Notes under the pieces: generated by a model
Seen by the model: the letters and a program-made list of their open reading frames with translations, nothing else
The model's database searches: none
What the model was told of the DNA's origin: nothing
From: Dactylonectria macrodidyma
Taxonomy: Eukaryota; Ascomycota; Sordariomycetes; Hypocreales; Nectriaceae
NCBI GenBank assembly: GCA_020744425.1
Contig: JAGMUV010000006.1
Span: 3,410,001-3,474,000 of the forward strand
Reading direction: 5' to 3'
Length of the DNA: 64,000 bases
Translations under genes and position numbers: made by a program
Shown here: in pieces, positions 1 through 12,266 of the stretch
Layout: the number at the start of each line of letters is the position of its first letter
How positions within the stretch are numbered: the stretch's first letter is position 1

Positions 1-542
1 AATGCGGTTTCCCCCTAGTTCCCCTAAAAATCGGATGATATTACAGTCATCGGGCTGCACCCTGAAAATCCGCTGACGGATATCGGGTTCGAAATAATAG
101 GTCAAATAGGGCCGCTTAATTGTTAGATGGAAGAGGAAGAAGGATCGCAATTTCGGCTCGTGGAGGGATGTAATTAGACTTACACGTGACATCGGATTGC
201 GGGTCCGAGCTACGGGCCCGCTGGGCCCGTGGCCCCGGCCCCGGGTCAGTCTTAGCTACGCTATCGGCTCCGGCGGAAGCTAGCTACCCTGTACCTTGGT
301 TTCTTTAGCTGTAGACTCCAGCCTAGCACGTCGTCTTGCCCTTAAGGGATTCTGTGGACATCTAGATGTCCTCACGACGGTAATTAATCAACAACAACAA
401 CAACAACATATCTCCTCTCATGACGCTCAGTCCCTACAACCCCGGAGCTAAGGTGTGTTGAGTAGTTACCGACAGGTATAAAAGAGTTCTCCTACGCTCT
501 GTGTCTTCGGGCATCACTTCTCCATCGGCTCAGCTCTACATC
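1..542. other. Upstream region of the amino-acid permease gene
   Basis: No gene is visible. It contains a CACGTG E-box-like hexamer at 183-188, a perfect GC-rich inverted repeat (8-bp arms at 212-219 and 223-230 around a 3-nt loop) and a (CAA)n run at 389-408. It probably holds the promoter and 5' UTR of the downstream permease. Confidence 0.6.
477..484 (+). promoter_or_regulatory. TATA box of the permease gene
   Basis: TATAAAAG lies about 60 bp upstream of the first usable ATG (543), a typical distance for a fungal TATA promoter. It is the only such motif close to the gene start. Its function is inferred from position. Confidence 0.55.
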
Positions 543-2185
543 ATGCCACTTCAGACTATGTCCGAAATATGCCCAACCAAGAAAGACCCCGAAAGAATGG
601 ACCCTGTTCTTTCGGAGAAGAGTGAAGTCATCGAAGGTGAAATACTCCAGGGGAATACATTTGCCCATGACGCTGTCTTCGGTAACCTCGATAAAGATGG
701 CCCCAATTACCGAGACGTAAGCATCCTTTCCATTATTTAATAGGTAAGCTAACGCAACTTAGGTCGGGTGGTTAGGCACTGTAGTGCTCATGGTAAAGAC
801 TCAAATCGGTCTTGGTGTTTTGGCCATTCCATCTGTCTTCGATACAGTGGGACTGATACCTGGCGTCATCCTTCTGTGTGTGATCGGGAGTATGACCACC
901 TGGTCCAACTACATGGTTGGAGTTTTCAAGCTTCGTCATCGTGAGGTATATGGCATTGATGATGCAGGAGAGCTGATGTTTGGACGTATTGGGCGGGAGG
1001 TCCTTGGGGCTGCATCCTCGCTATGTAGGGTCTCGCTAATGTATCATCGGAATAAAATGCTAACCCGCTTCAGATTTGATTTTCATCGCCGGCTCCGGAA
1101 TGCTGAGCATTTCAATCGGACTAAATGCAATTTCAATTCATGCTGCCTGTACGGCAGCCTTCGTTGCTGTTGCCGCTATTGCCGGATTCATATTTGCCAG
1201 TATCCGGACTCTAGGGCGCATCAGTTGGATAGCATGGGTTGGAGTAGCCTGCATCCTTACTTCCAGTAAGTTAAGCCTTATTCCATATAGCTGTTCCGCA
1301 ATCTAATATGTCTTCTGCAGTCCTCACCGTCACCATCTCTGTTGGGGTTCAAGTTCGTCCTTCTTCTGCACCTCGAGAAGGGGATTGGAAGTCTGACTAC
1401 AAGCTTTTCAACAGCCCCAGTTTTACGGCAGCTATGGCAGCTATTTCATCCCTCGTATTCGCCTACGGCGGTACACCAGCATTTTTTCCCCTCGTTGCCG
1501 AGATGCGCGATCCAACCCAATACACACGAGCGCTCATTGTCTGCCAGAGTGTTGTAACTGTGACTTATGTTGCAATTGGCATCGTTGTTTACTATTACTG
1601 TGGATCTTACGTTGCCTCACCTGCGCTCGGTTCTGCTGGCCCCCTTCTCAAAAGGGTCTGCTATGGCATTGCTCTTCCCGGCTTGGTGGCTACTGTCGTG
1701 CTCTACCTCCACGTAAAAAGCTTCTCAAACTCCTTGCAGCCCAAAAGATAACATACAAATAGTTACCAAGCAAATACATCTTTATTCGCATCTTGCGAGG
1801 ATCAAAGCACCTTGCTAGTAATTCAGTTATCCACTGGGCGACTTGGCTCGGCTGCACATTTGGTGTGACCATGGTAGCATACGTAATCGCCAGTGGCATT
1901 CCTATCTTTGGAAGTCTGACCTCTCTTATTGGTGCCCTTTTAGGTACATTTGTGTGCTTTCAGCCGATGGCATGCATGTGGTTGTACGATAATTGGGCCA
2001 AGGGGAAGGATGCGCGGTCCTTGAAGTGGATTTTGATGGTTTGCTGGTGTGCTTTCGTCATCATCTCAGGCAGCTTTCTAATGGTATCTGGTACCTATAG
2101 TGCTGTCGTGGGCATTATTGACTCTTACAAAGCATCTAGAGGGACGTCAGCCTGGTCTTGTGCTGATAACTCGAACTCTGTCTAA
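543..2185 (+). CDS. Amino-acid transporter (AAAP family, fungal neutral amino-acid permease type)
   Basis: Five exons: 543-716, 763-1024, 1074-1265, 1321-1712 and 1763-2185. All junctions are GT-AG and in phase, giving 480 aa. After a hydrophilic N-terminus of about 60 residues comes VGWLGTVVLMVKTQIGLGVL, the characteristic first transmembrane helix of the Aa_trans family (PF01490). About ten further hydrophobic helices follow, spread through exons 2-5. The family imports neutral amino acids by proton symport at the plasma membrane; substrate cannot be read here. The first ATG after the TATA box is 543; an in-frame ATG at 558 is an alternative. Nothing is broken. It is transcribed towards a long empty region and has no obvious partner, so regulation is unknown beyond the TATA box. 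Confidence 0.93.
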
Positions 2186-3888
2186 GACAGTGTTTGTGAT
2201 ATTACCAAACGAACAGGTCCGATAGGAAAGTCAACTTTGCATAGGCCCGGATCCGTACCGTGGTTCCGATCAAACCTAGATATAGACTTAGCCTAGATCA
2301 ACCTCAACTACCTTCATAGAAAGACGAGACATTTCTATCACAAACTAAGCTGCTCCAGTCAATCCATTCTGTTTGATAGTCACCAAGCTATTCCATCCAA
2401 TCCATCCTGTCTTATAGTTATGAGCCCGGCTTGTCAGCTCTAACTAGTCTTACACGGATCCCTCCACTCTCTTCACATCTTTTCTAGACCCTCTCTAGAC
2501 CTCCTTTCACCGTACTGCCGTATTCGAACTAGACATGAAAGGAAGTAGCTCCACTTGTTATTAGCCCGGACTTGCTTCTTGTGGCGAAATACCACCCACG
2601 CTGGCTTGAGTCCATTCAGCGACTGGAGACAAGCTTTCCACAGCTCGCATGGGTACGGGTCCTTACAGAGAGTCAACACGGGGATGAAGAGAGTTCTGTA
2701 TGCCTTCTGGCTGTCGAATCTCCCTTCGTCAGTATTGCCCTTTTTGTGGACAATCTGGATGACCTGAGGCAGACCCAGGCGATATGGAGATAGACAAGCT
2801 ATCTAAACAGCATCTTCTTGGATATATGCGCTGCTCAGAATAGTGGTAATCCAGATATTTGCATCCTGATGAGCCGAAATAGAAGTCTTTGGTACTTGCA
2901 GGGCTAGCCAGCGATGCCCCTGGGACAGATCCGGGACCATCTAACAGGCGAGGGTCGGTTGGAGGATTCTGTCCCCTCGATTATCGAAAGCCTCCGTGGT
3001 GGTCACTACTAGGGCATCTGATAAACTAAAATCCAATCACGGAAGCCACATTATTCCCTACCCAAATTAGCCTGCGATAGGTCTTCCAAGATTAATCTGA
3101 TTTACAAAGCGCGGCATCGCATTGCTCACATAATTTCGTTTAGTTGCCGGCGACCTATTCATTTTCACTGACCAAAGCCAACCGCCGCCTCAAGCTCCAC
3201 GACCTTCGCTTCCTAAAGAGACTAATTTGACAGGTCAGGCAGCCCGCCTCTCCTCTTTTGTGGCATGTTTCTGCACTGCAATACGTGAAAACCCGTCCCC
3301 GATCCGATACTTCCATTCTTTCTTGACTGATCTGATGAAATATCTTGAGGAGCTCGTTATGAATGCACTGCGCCACTTCTTCTTACTTGGCCACCAGTGT
3401 AGTTGAAGAAAGCCACTAATCACAAGGGCCACATCGAGAAGGAAGGCCCAGTAAGCCCTCTGCTAGATGCCATAGCGGATCGAGTGACAGTAAGCTTGAT
3501 ATGCCCTCACTTCGTCTCGTTGATCCAAATTATTCGTTTCACTATTGTAGGAAGCAGCCAACGTAGGGATTGATATCAGCTTGGCCGGCTCACCACCGAT
3601 TATGTGTTGTGTCGACCGTGCTGTAGCCTTCTTTGTTTACGGCCTCTTCCTCCAACCCTCGGTTCGACCTGAAGCTTTCCTTTGACTCGTGTAGCCTCCT
3701 TCGGGGGGGCATATCTCTCGGGGCCATCACCATGTAAAGGATATGGCAGCACACTCTGACACCAGGGACTAGTCTCCAGTTCCTTTATTTAATGACATTC
3801 CTAATCTTTGGTTACTATATAGACTACTCCTTGAATTCCCCTTGCAGCAATGTAAGTTGTGTAGAATGTAAAGTTACTGTGCTGCCAT
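2186..3888. other. Intergenic region without a recognisable gene
   Basis: This 1.7-kb stretch lies between two convergent genes. Short open stretches exist on both strands (for example near 2570-2790 and 3235-3430), but none has a recognisable motif, a sensible splice pattern or more than about 70 codons. I see no repeat or RNA gene. Confidence 0.5.
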
Positions 3889-5585
3889 TCATCCATATAA
3901 ATCACGCGCAATCTTACTCTTACGAGCTAGCGTCTCGCCATAAAAGATAAAAACGAATGGAATGATACCCATGGCTAGTGCAATAAATCCAAGGACAGAT
4001 GGAGCCCAGTGAATTCCAAGTCGAGCATACATAGGGCCCGCAGCTAGTGGAACGACAACAGCACCAATAGACCGTGTAAAACTGGCGGCAGCGTGAGCTG
4101 ACGCAGAAGACTGACGGAAGATGTCAGTAATATAGTTCAGCATGCTCATAAACAACAACCCAAAGCCAACCCCAAAGAAAAGTCCTCCAGAAGCGGGCAC
4201 AGCTGGAGAAATGGAGTTCTGTGATGTCCAGCCCAGCCAGAATAGTGAGATAACCATGCTGAGAGTTGTTAGAATAGTATGACTTAGGTACGACAAGCGC
4301 GAGAACAAACCAAGGCGCCGCAACGCACGCAGCGGGCAGACGGCGGTAGATCTCACGTTGAGCCCATGGCTTTCCAGCTAGGACCGACCGGCTGTGCCAT
4401 TCGGTGAAGATGCAAAAGCAAAATAGGGCAAGTATAGCACCGATAGCAACTTTCATAGTGTTAGCAGGCTAACCATTGGCGAACCTGAATAAACCTACTA
4501 GGGAGATACATTAACCCTGCAATGCCCGAAGAGAGGCTGTAAAGGTCTATAAGGTTTTAGCTAGAGATCCAGTTCTATTGACTTGACCTGCAACACGTAC
4601 CTTGAAAGACAATGGGATATGCCTGAAACATAAGATACAAGATGGCATATGCCAGGGCCAGGTAGAGGGATGAAAATAGGACGATGGGCTCTGTAACCAT
4701 GAGAGTGATAGGGCTAAGAAATATGCTTCGGACATCGAGTGGATTCAGGTGCGTTAAGAATCCTTCATTCGAATAATCTCCGCGTTTGATTTGCTGGCGA
4801 ATCTGCCTGTTTCGAAGTACGGGAGCGAACGTTTCCGGCAGCATCAGCAACAGAGGGATACCTGGCGCTGCCATCATGGCTGCAACCCAAAATGGCCATC
4901 TCCAGGAGACCCGCGACGCGAAGCCAGACACGATAGGCCCAAATAGGGATCCAAGAGTGTTTACTGTTAAGAAGACGGCGATCGCGGTACCGCGTTGTGA
5001 GGGATTGTCGAGTATGTCCGCATAGAGCCCTCCTATCACAGTTGTAGGTGCTGCGGCGTTGAACCCGCAGAGAAGGCGAAAGAGCAGAAGCACGGTATAG
5101 GTCGGTGAGGCTGAGCAGGCCAACATGAACACGATGTAGCCGAGAAATGATACGATCAACACCGGTCTGCGCCCGATGTACTCGCTCAAAGGTCCAAATA
5201 GAAGAGGCCCGAGTACGAAACCAGCCATATTCAGGGAGTTCAGGAGGCTGAGTTGTACTGGATCAGATACAGCAAACTGATTGGCAATGGCATCAAAGGC
5301 TCCAGATGGCATGGATGTCCCGAGGCTGCTATTGAAGGTGCAGATAATGCCCGTGGCTAAAACGTGTAACTTTCGTAACTAGTCGTTTATTGTGAGCAGT
5401 CATCACGCTTGTAGACAGATTGCGTTTGATGAACTCACACGTGATAGCTTTGTTGAATCCCAGCTCATCTCATTAACAAGCGCTGACGGTTGTAGAAGAA
5501 TGACAGGATCTTGTGCGGTGGTCACCTTCAAAACCGGTCGCTCCTGAGCGTTTGCCGCACTACTGGTCTGTGGCCTGTTGTTCAT
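3889..5585 (-). CDS. MFS transporter, DHA1-type multidrug/polyamine exporter
   Basis: Five exons on the minus strand: 5585-5439, 5378-4601, 4546-4499, 4449-4311 and 4258-3889, giving 493 aa with every junction in phase. Residues 1-50 are hydrophilic. Helix 2 is followed by GPLSEYIGRRPVL, the MFS loop 2-3 motif A. RLLCGFNAAAP is the helix-4 motif and RLPAACVAAP leads into LFWLGWTS of helix 8. These are typical of the 12-TM drug:H+ antiporter family 1, including polyamine exporters. Exon 3 is only 48 nt, and the 4310-4259 intron is supported by a CTAAC branch point and by the family spacing. The first methionine on the reading frame is 5585. The gene diverges from the regulator at 7.1-9 kb, a common arrangement for a pump and its regulator, but a functional link is only inferred. 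Confidence 0.92.
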
Positions 5586-7104
5586 ATTTTTGTGTCCTTT
5601 GTGATTGAAGTTACTTCGTGTTTTCAAAGAGAATTATCATTGACTCATATTCCAATTTCTTCTAACTTTCTGGTTCGACTGTAGCCTCTTTATGACGAAG
5701 TAGTGAGCGGGGTTGCCAGATGACTGCCGACCCGTCACCTAATGGCAATGGCGGTCAGCCTCCGGTCCCGGTTACCCCATCAAGACGTAGCCGATGAGTC
5801 CTCGCACTGAGTGATCGACAGGTGCCAACGAACTATTTGTCATCCAAACTTCTTGACAAATTCCTTGGGTAGGAGATTTGTAAGCACGATATGTAGGCAG
5901 AGAATGTCGGGTACGCTTCCGATCACTCTAGTTTCTCCCTGCCACTATAGAGCCATTCTAAGTTAAGCCAATCGGAAGGGAAAGAAGCCGGGTCATAATT
6001 GCGACTAAGCCTGTGCCATCTCTATCACGAATATGGAGACTTCTGGTGGCTATCAAAGCAGCTAAAGCTACTGCAAAAGCCGCTGCCGAAGAGGACGCTA
6101 AAGCCATTGTTGAAGCCGGAAGCCGTGATTGACGGGATTCCTATGCGGCCTGCCCGTGTCTTATAGCGCGTTGATAGGTATACGAGGCAAAGAAAGTAGC
6201 GCATTGCTGCAAAATATACCCTGTCTTGACTGAAGTAGGAAGCCAAAGAGGGCCATACATGGGCAGGAAGAAATTGCATAGGAACCTAAAGGGTACCCGA
6301 GATTACCTACCCTAGGCTACATTTGACGTGTAATTCTTCCCTTTAAGTTTTTCCCTCTAAGTCGGTGGGGAATATGGCGCGGAGTTATATTCCAAATCCA
6401 ATCCCTTATCTTTGGATCGCCCGTCGGTTGCGGCAGTGCAGGTGGGAAACGAAGAAACAGCGGGGTGGTGTGTGCGGCAAGCCAGGACATGACGCACGGA
6501 GGCTTCAGATAGAAGTAAAAGTGTCTCACTAACAGATGATCAATTGATTTCAGATGCTTGCTATGCGTTGTGATTAATTTCGCAGGCGAGACAGTTAGGT
6601 GGCCGTGGTGAAAGTGGCAACTCGCAAGTTCTGGCTACTGGCTTATGATGTATATTGACTCTTCAACAAAACTTCAGAAGAATATTGACTCATTAGTTAC
6701 TGCGTCAAAATAAAATTCCAACATTTCCATGAGAAAAGAGAGCAAGGTCTCGCACCTTAGCGGCATGTCAACCGGTGTCGTATCGCAATCCGGTGTCGCT
6801 TCTAAAGCTTAGACAAACATTTACTCTCTTAGTTACGACGGCTAAATAAGACACCCAACTTGGCTAAGTACGTTATGGCTAGTGCAAGACCCGCAGATGC
6901 AACCTATTCACCACAAGCGGAAGCTCGCTACCACTTTCCGCGTCACACATAGAGTAGACATCTTTGGGGTGGAGATAATACTGCCAAGCTCACTGTGCTC
7001 AAGAATAGTGCTACATACCGATCCGGCCAACTTCCCTTCCAAGGGCAAGTCTTGAAGCGATCCGACAACACGTTCTTGAACTCAAAACTAAACCCTGTCG
7101 TCTC
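5586..7104. other. Divergent intergenic region
   Basis: This 1.5-kb region separates the minus-strand MFS gene from the plus-strand regulator. No convincing coding segment is visible. An alanine/lysine-rich open stretch near 6040-6135 ends quickly at a stop and matches nothing I know. It should contain both promoters, but I see no clear TATA box or repeated operator. Confidence 0.45.
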
Positions 7105-8982
7105 ATGTGCACATTATTTCAACTAACAGGGACCATCTCAAGTGTTCACGTCGTCGCAAGCAGAAGACCAAGTGTTCGAGGTTGTGTGCCAGATCCGAGG
7201 TTTTGCTCAGCAGCGCTTGCTGTCACAGAGCATCTGCCAACCGAACAGATGATGTTGAGTAGTGGTCGAGGATGTGAGTGCACTATTTCTACCGTCACAT
7301 GAAACCTCTAACAGAGCTAAGCCGACCTTGAAACGTCTTCGAAATGGGCCCTTAGCCGTCGAGTCTTTAAACTCATTCACGAATACATTCACCAGAGGCC
7401 CATCGCGGCAGATACCTATCTCTTTGAGGGCTCAGCCTACGATCTCGGATGGGATGGCTCTCGACTTCCCCCACCCATGAACATCCCGCTTATACCGACC
7501 TTTGACCATGCTGTCTACTTAATTAACACAGTCAAGTTTCACTGTAGTCGGGTATTCCACTTGTTTGACGAAGAGTCTTTCAGCCAGTACCTCCACGAAT
7601 TCTACGCAGACCCGACCAGCCACATTGCCGCGGCAGATCTCCGCTACATTCACCTCTTACTTATCTTCGCTTTTGGCAAGGCATTTGCTGAGAAAAATTC
7701 CTTCAAAGCCAACAGGCTACCCCAAACTGATTATTTTGTCACTGCACTACGACTACTACCGAGTTTTCATATTCTTGTGCACAAACCACTTATTTCAACA
7801 GAGATCTTATGTTGCATCGGTTTGTACTTCCAGTGCCTCAACTATTGGCGTTCTTCATACTGCTTTGTCTGTCCTTTACCCCACAAGCCTATTGCCGCCC
7901 AGCTAATTCTCAGGATAGATTGGGCAGGCAATGAAGGTAGCCCTTGAACACGGCATGCACAGGAATATACGCCACGGACATCTTGAGGATCATAAACCCG
8001 AGCGTAGCCGCAGAATATGGTGGACGGTCTACCTTCTAGACTGCGGAACAACATCGTTGATGCGCTTGCCTCAATCGATTGAAGATAATGTTGTCTGCTC
8101 GCAACTTCCCCATTTCAACGGTACCGCAGATCAAGTGGAAGCCCTCAAAATACAGATTCAACTTTATCGCAGCATTGCTTCAACTAACCGAGGTGCGCGT
8201 AACATTTAGGCATTGAGTTGTATGATTTTTTGACTAACTTCTTGATCTATAGGAGTTTACAAATCTAACGGACGTTTCAATAAGATGCTTCTACTCACCA
8301 CAAAGAAGGTTCTTGAAAATATTGCTGGTTTAACTGATGAACTTCAGCGAATGTTTCCTTTAACAGTGGATAAAACAATAGGGATCTCAAGAACTTCGGG
8401 TTACCTGCATCTTCTCTACCATCAAGTAAACACACTCATCCCTTAGGACCTCAGAACCTCAAGGCATAAGGACAGGATGTTAACTTGGGACCACAGTGCA
8501 TCGCTCTCGCAACACGACCGTTGCTATTGTGTTTCTTGAAGATAAGGTTCCAGTCTCCGAACTTGGCCGCCGAAGTCTTCAAGCCCTCTCAAACTGCCTG
8601 GAACCTGGTCAAGATGTGCATTGACTCATCCTGCAAAATGATCCACATTCTTGGCTGTTTGCAAAGCCAAGGTCTACTGGGTAAAAACAAAAAACCATCT
8701 TGATTACTCTCACACAGCGGCAACACACTGACTCGTCCTCTTTGCGCAGAAATTTTTCTCCCCTTTGATTTGGAATTCCTCTTCGTGTCTAGCTTGAATC
8801 TACTCATTGCCCCCGTTCTTGATTCACGGTTGCTGGAACACGACGTCTCATTCCGTCAGAAGTCTTACGCCATTTTCAACGAGATGGTTGGCAGTGGAAA
8901 TCCGATTGCCGTGCCTCGACAATCTGAACTACAGCAACTAGATGATATGCTTAGTCGCTTATCTCGAGATGGAACGGATTGA
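7105..8982 (+). pseudogene. Fungal-specific transcription factor with intact middle domain but degenerate zinc cluster
   Basis: The C-terminal part is well preserved over exons about 7322-7866, 7922-8191, 8253-8430, 8493-8681 and 8752-8982, all joined by usable splice sites. It carries Fungal_trans (PF04082) hallmarks: VFHLFDEESF, the LCCIGLYFQCLNY helix, IGQAMKVALEHGMHR, ERSRRIWWTVYLLD and LHLLYHQCIALATRPLL. The N-terminal zinc binuclear cluster is not intact. Near 7132-7200 one frame reads CSRRRKQKTKCSR, resembling the basic first half of a Zn2Cys6 motif, but the second cysteine position is Arg. The following cysteines are misspaced and the frame stops at 7259. The frame that joins the downstream exon in phase (ATG at 7105, intron 7274-7321) contains no cluster. 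The gene may be a regulator that has lost DNA binding, or the start may be mis-modelled. It diverges from the MFS gene. Confidence 0.65.
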
Positions 8983-10623
8983 ACTCTTGCCCTAATGAAT
9001 GTCATGGGCAGGTTAGAAGCGGTCCGTTGGTTGAAGAATCACAGGGCAACGCAACAACGAGTATGAGTACAATTGGGTCATTAGGCCGATATTGGTCACT
9101 TGTTGTGCAGATGCATTCATCAAAGAGATTTCGTTCGTTTCTAGAGGGATAGTTCGTATATGTGTGTAGTGCATACTTGCCGCCTATGCGCTTATCCTTA
9201 TATTAATTAAATTGTCCGGTGTTATAGCCCAGGCTGAAACTGTCACAGCTCAAGCTGACCAGGCGGTTAATTCCAGTAGTAAGACCTATAGTTACCTACT
9301 CTTTCTAACTAACTATAAGTAGAGCGTTATATTAGAGATCATAATAATAATCTTAGATTATCATGATTCTAAGATTATTATTATTTGATTGGATCATATA
9401 TAAAGCATTAGACTAGGAGGTCATGTAGTAATATCTGAGGCGAGGCTGATAGGTCGCTGATGTAACGGTCATGTATTCAAGCTAGCCTGTACTGGGTATA
9501 GGGTAGGTTGATGGCGGGTTCCTAAGAGATAAACCGAGGGTTTATATTAGCAGAGCGGTTAGGTTACACTTACTGAGCGGTAGTCAAAGTGTTACGTTAG
9601 GTAATAGTTAAGGTATGATGATATGTAGCAGTCAGAGTAGATTGAGGTAACCAAGTTGTATTAATAGCTGGTTGGCTAAGTGTCTATAGAAGTGCTAATA
9701 GTTATGCTTATATATTAGAAGGATAGATGAGGCTCACGGTGGTGAGTCTTTGAATCGTAGGTGAGCCTGGGGGCTCACGAGTGAGCTTTCCTTGCGGGGT
9801 GAGCTGCGTTGGAAAGGTTTTGATTGGGGAAATTTGTAGGGTACACGTAACGCCAGGCGTCCACGTTGCATGGGTCGTGACAACCTTGACCTAAGTAATA
9901 AATATACCTCTTTATATTAAAAATCTTTAAAAAGGTTCATACCAGGGTTTTATAAAAGCTATTAAATAGGCTTAATAATATATACTCTGCACTATCTTTC
10001 CTAAAACTCCCTCTAGTAATTGTAAATTCTACAAGAAAAGCCTAATATTTACATGATGCATATAGTAGTTAGTGTAATATTATAGTTGCTATTCTGTTTA
10101 ATACGGACTTTCTCCCCTCACTAAACTCCAACAGCTAGCTTTAAGACGCAGCATTTACTCCGATCTGTGTGCAAGTACGAGAAGAGATACAGAAGGAAAA
10201 ACCGTAATATATTTAGGGGGTCTTGGTAACCCCCTAGGTACTGAGATACGATCGACACATCTGTTATAGTTTCATGTGGATATGAACCTTCTCTGTGAAT
10301 ACTAAGCGTTAGCACAAGCCAATATTCCAGGAATGTTGGCTTGTATTTTCCTGTGGTGTACCCCAGAGCCACACAACGCGATCGCTACATATACTTCTCA
10401 CCTATATTTCATAGAGCTTTTCTAGACACATACCAATTTAAACTATGGCACAACTGATCCTAATGGGACTCGATATGAAAACTAGAATCGTTTGTGGCTT
10501 AATGTCACCTCGCAGGGGTAGCTACAACTGGCTAGTTTGGTTGAGATTCATAACTTGTCTACTTGAAACCGCCCAGCTCAGGCTTCAAACATCCAGTCCA
10601 TTAGACGCGCGATGAAAACAACA
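8983..10623. repeat. AT-rich, TpA-rich repeat-like intergenic DNA
   Basis: No coding potential is visible. From about 9180 to 10100 the sequence becomes markedly AT-rich with many TA dinucleotides, as expected for an old repeat mutated by RIP. It includes a perfect 17-bp inverted repeat (9341-9357 / 9368-9384) and a GC-richer patch of GTGAGC/GCTCAC words at 9731-9812, with an inverted repeat at 9761-9767 / 9772-9778. No transposase or reverse-transcriptase fragment can be read, so the element type is unknown. Confidence 0.5.
9341..9384. repeat. Perfect 17-bp inverted repeat (hairpin)
   Basis: ATAATAATAATCTTAGA at 9341-9357 is repeated in exact reverse complement at 9368-9384 around a 10-nt spacer whose centre, ATCATGAT, is itself palindromic. 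It lies in the AT-rich repeat-like stretch. It could be the core of a small inverted-repeat element or a cruciform-forming site. Confidence 0.8.
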
Positions 10624-12266
10624 TTAACCAACCCTAGATATCTTGAACCCTCCCGGAACCCGCGTCTGAAAGAGCCCATCTGGATCGTAGTTCTTCGCGA
10701 CATCGCGAATGTACTGAGTATTATCGGCGCCATAGCCACCCAACGGGTCCTGTGATGGCTCGGCATAGTTGAGATAACGGAATTGAACGTTGGAATCTTG
10801 GGAGACAGCAAAGTCTTCTAGCTCAGCGCGTAGGGTGTTGGTGCGAAGTCGTGCAATTGCTTCTTGCTCTGCCGTCTGCACATTGACGATGTTGACCCAC
10901 AATACAGAGTTATCTGTTAGACTTGAGTCAAGTCCGAGAACATTGCCTCCTCGTCTGCTCCTGCCGTAGAATGTGGGAAGATGTTGGAAGTTCATTTGTG
11001 CCTGGAAGCCGTCTGCTGACATCGCCTCTTCCATCTCACTGACGAACTGTTCCCATCTTTCAACGACGCGGCGAAGAACTACGAGGTTGGCTTTAAAAGT
11101 CAACGTGAGCCATATACTTCTGTTACCAGGGTTAATGAATAAATTAGTGTGTATTAGGGATGGATCCCGCTTACCTGCTTGTACCGTCTACCGTAGACTC
11201 GGATGCGAGCGAGGCTAGACTTCTGCTTTGCAAATCTTCAGAAACCGCAGGAATACTGGAAACCTCGTTAAACCCTGTGGTGTTTCTAAACCCCTCCACA
11301 TTCAGGATCGAGGCATCGATGATAACGTTCGGTGCGATCCCAGTGTTATACATGAACGTAGGTGTGAATGAGTCATCGGCCGCCGACTCATCGTGATTCG
11401 CGAAGCTAACTACGGCATTGAGGATCTCGTCCGTATAGTTTGTGCTGATCGTACGCGAGCCACCATATAGATTTTTTGCTGGGAATGCCTCGAGGTCAAA
11501 GCGAGTAACAATGCCGAAGTTGCTGCCACCGCCTTTCAAGGCCCGATATAGACCCACATGGGATGTCTTGTTAGCATTGATGATTCTACCATCGGACAGG
11601 ACCACCTCGTAGTTGACAACGTTGTCACATCCAAAGCCACGCCGGCCTGTATAGTATGAGTTGCCACCACCGAGAAGAAATCCGCTGACGCCGACTCCTC
11701 CGGCGCGACTGCCAACCAAACTGACACCGTGCTCAGCCAAGTGTGCGTAAGCAGAGTTCCAAAAGAACTCCAGCACCAATGGAGGCGATGTTGCTAGACG
11801 CGTCATACTCAGTTTGATTGAGGAAACCCAAGTCAATGGTCACTCCATTAGCGACATTATTTGAACCGACCCAGTGATTATGGCCGCCTCCACGGACCGC
11901 TATGTGCCAACTGCCTGCACCGGAACCAGCATCAAGTAGTGTCTGGAGAACTTTCGATACTTCGTCTGCTGTTCGGGGTTGCACGATGCACCACGGCTTG
12001 AGGCGGGCACTGACGGACCAGTACGTCTCGAGGCGTTCCTCATAGCTGTTGTCCTTAGCGAGCAGAAGACGCTGCCCGAGACCATTTTCGACGAGAGCGT
12101 CACACTTTATGGTCGATAGATGTTAGCAAAGCCAATACGCAGACACTTGCAATTCTCGGGGTCGGGGACTGAGCATTGGACGTACAGGCACGAGACCGGT
12201 GCGAGCGCTTGTCAGGGTAGCGACTAAGCAAGGACTTGAGAGAAGAGTGGCCAATATCCTCAACAT
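10624..12266 (-). pseudogene. Berberine-bridge-type FAD-linked oxidoreductase, frameshifted
   Basis: The gene has a signal-peptide exon (12266 to about 12185, beginning MLRILATLLSS) and an exon from about 12106 that starts with CDALVENGLGQR. An intron at about 11152-11105 leads to the C-terminal exon ending at 10624. RGGGHNHW is the FAD-binding (PF01565) motif whose His normally carries covalent flavin. GGNSYYTGRRGFGCDNV, LKGGGSNFGIVTRF and the C-terminal BBE segment (NYAEPSQDPLGGYG, YDPDGLFQTRVPGGFK) are all clear. Between IASIGAGV and NSAYAHLAEHGV the reading frame shifts at the A-run 11761-11764; one fewer base would keep the family consensus in frame. This could be a genuine inactivating +1 indel or an assembly error in a homopolymer. 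Such enzymes oxidise alcohols, phenolics or alkaloids outside the cell or in secondary metabolism. It shares a divergent promoter with the propeller gene. Confidence 0.85.

Noticed and set aside
2473..3432. Short open stretches between the first two genes
   Set aside because: Under 75 codons, no motif, and no consistent introns linking them; kept only as an empty region.
9820..9900. A retrotransposon LTR suggested by GTGACAACCT-like sequence near 9870
   Set aside because: No second LTR, primer-binding site or reverse-transcriptase fragment can be found nearby.
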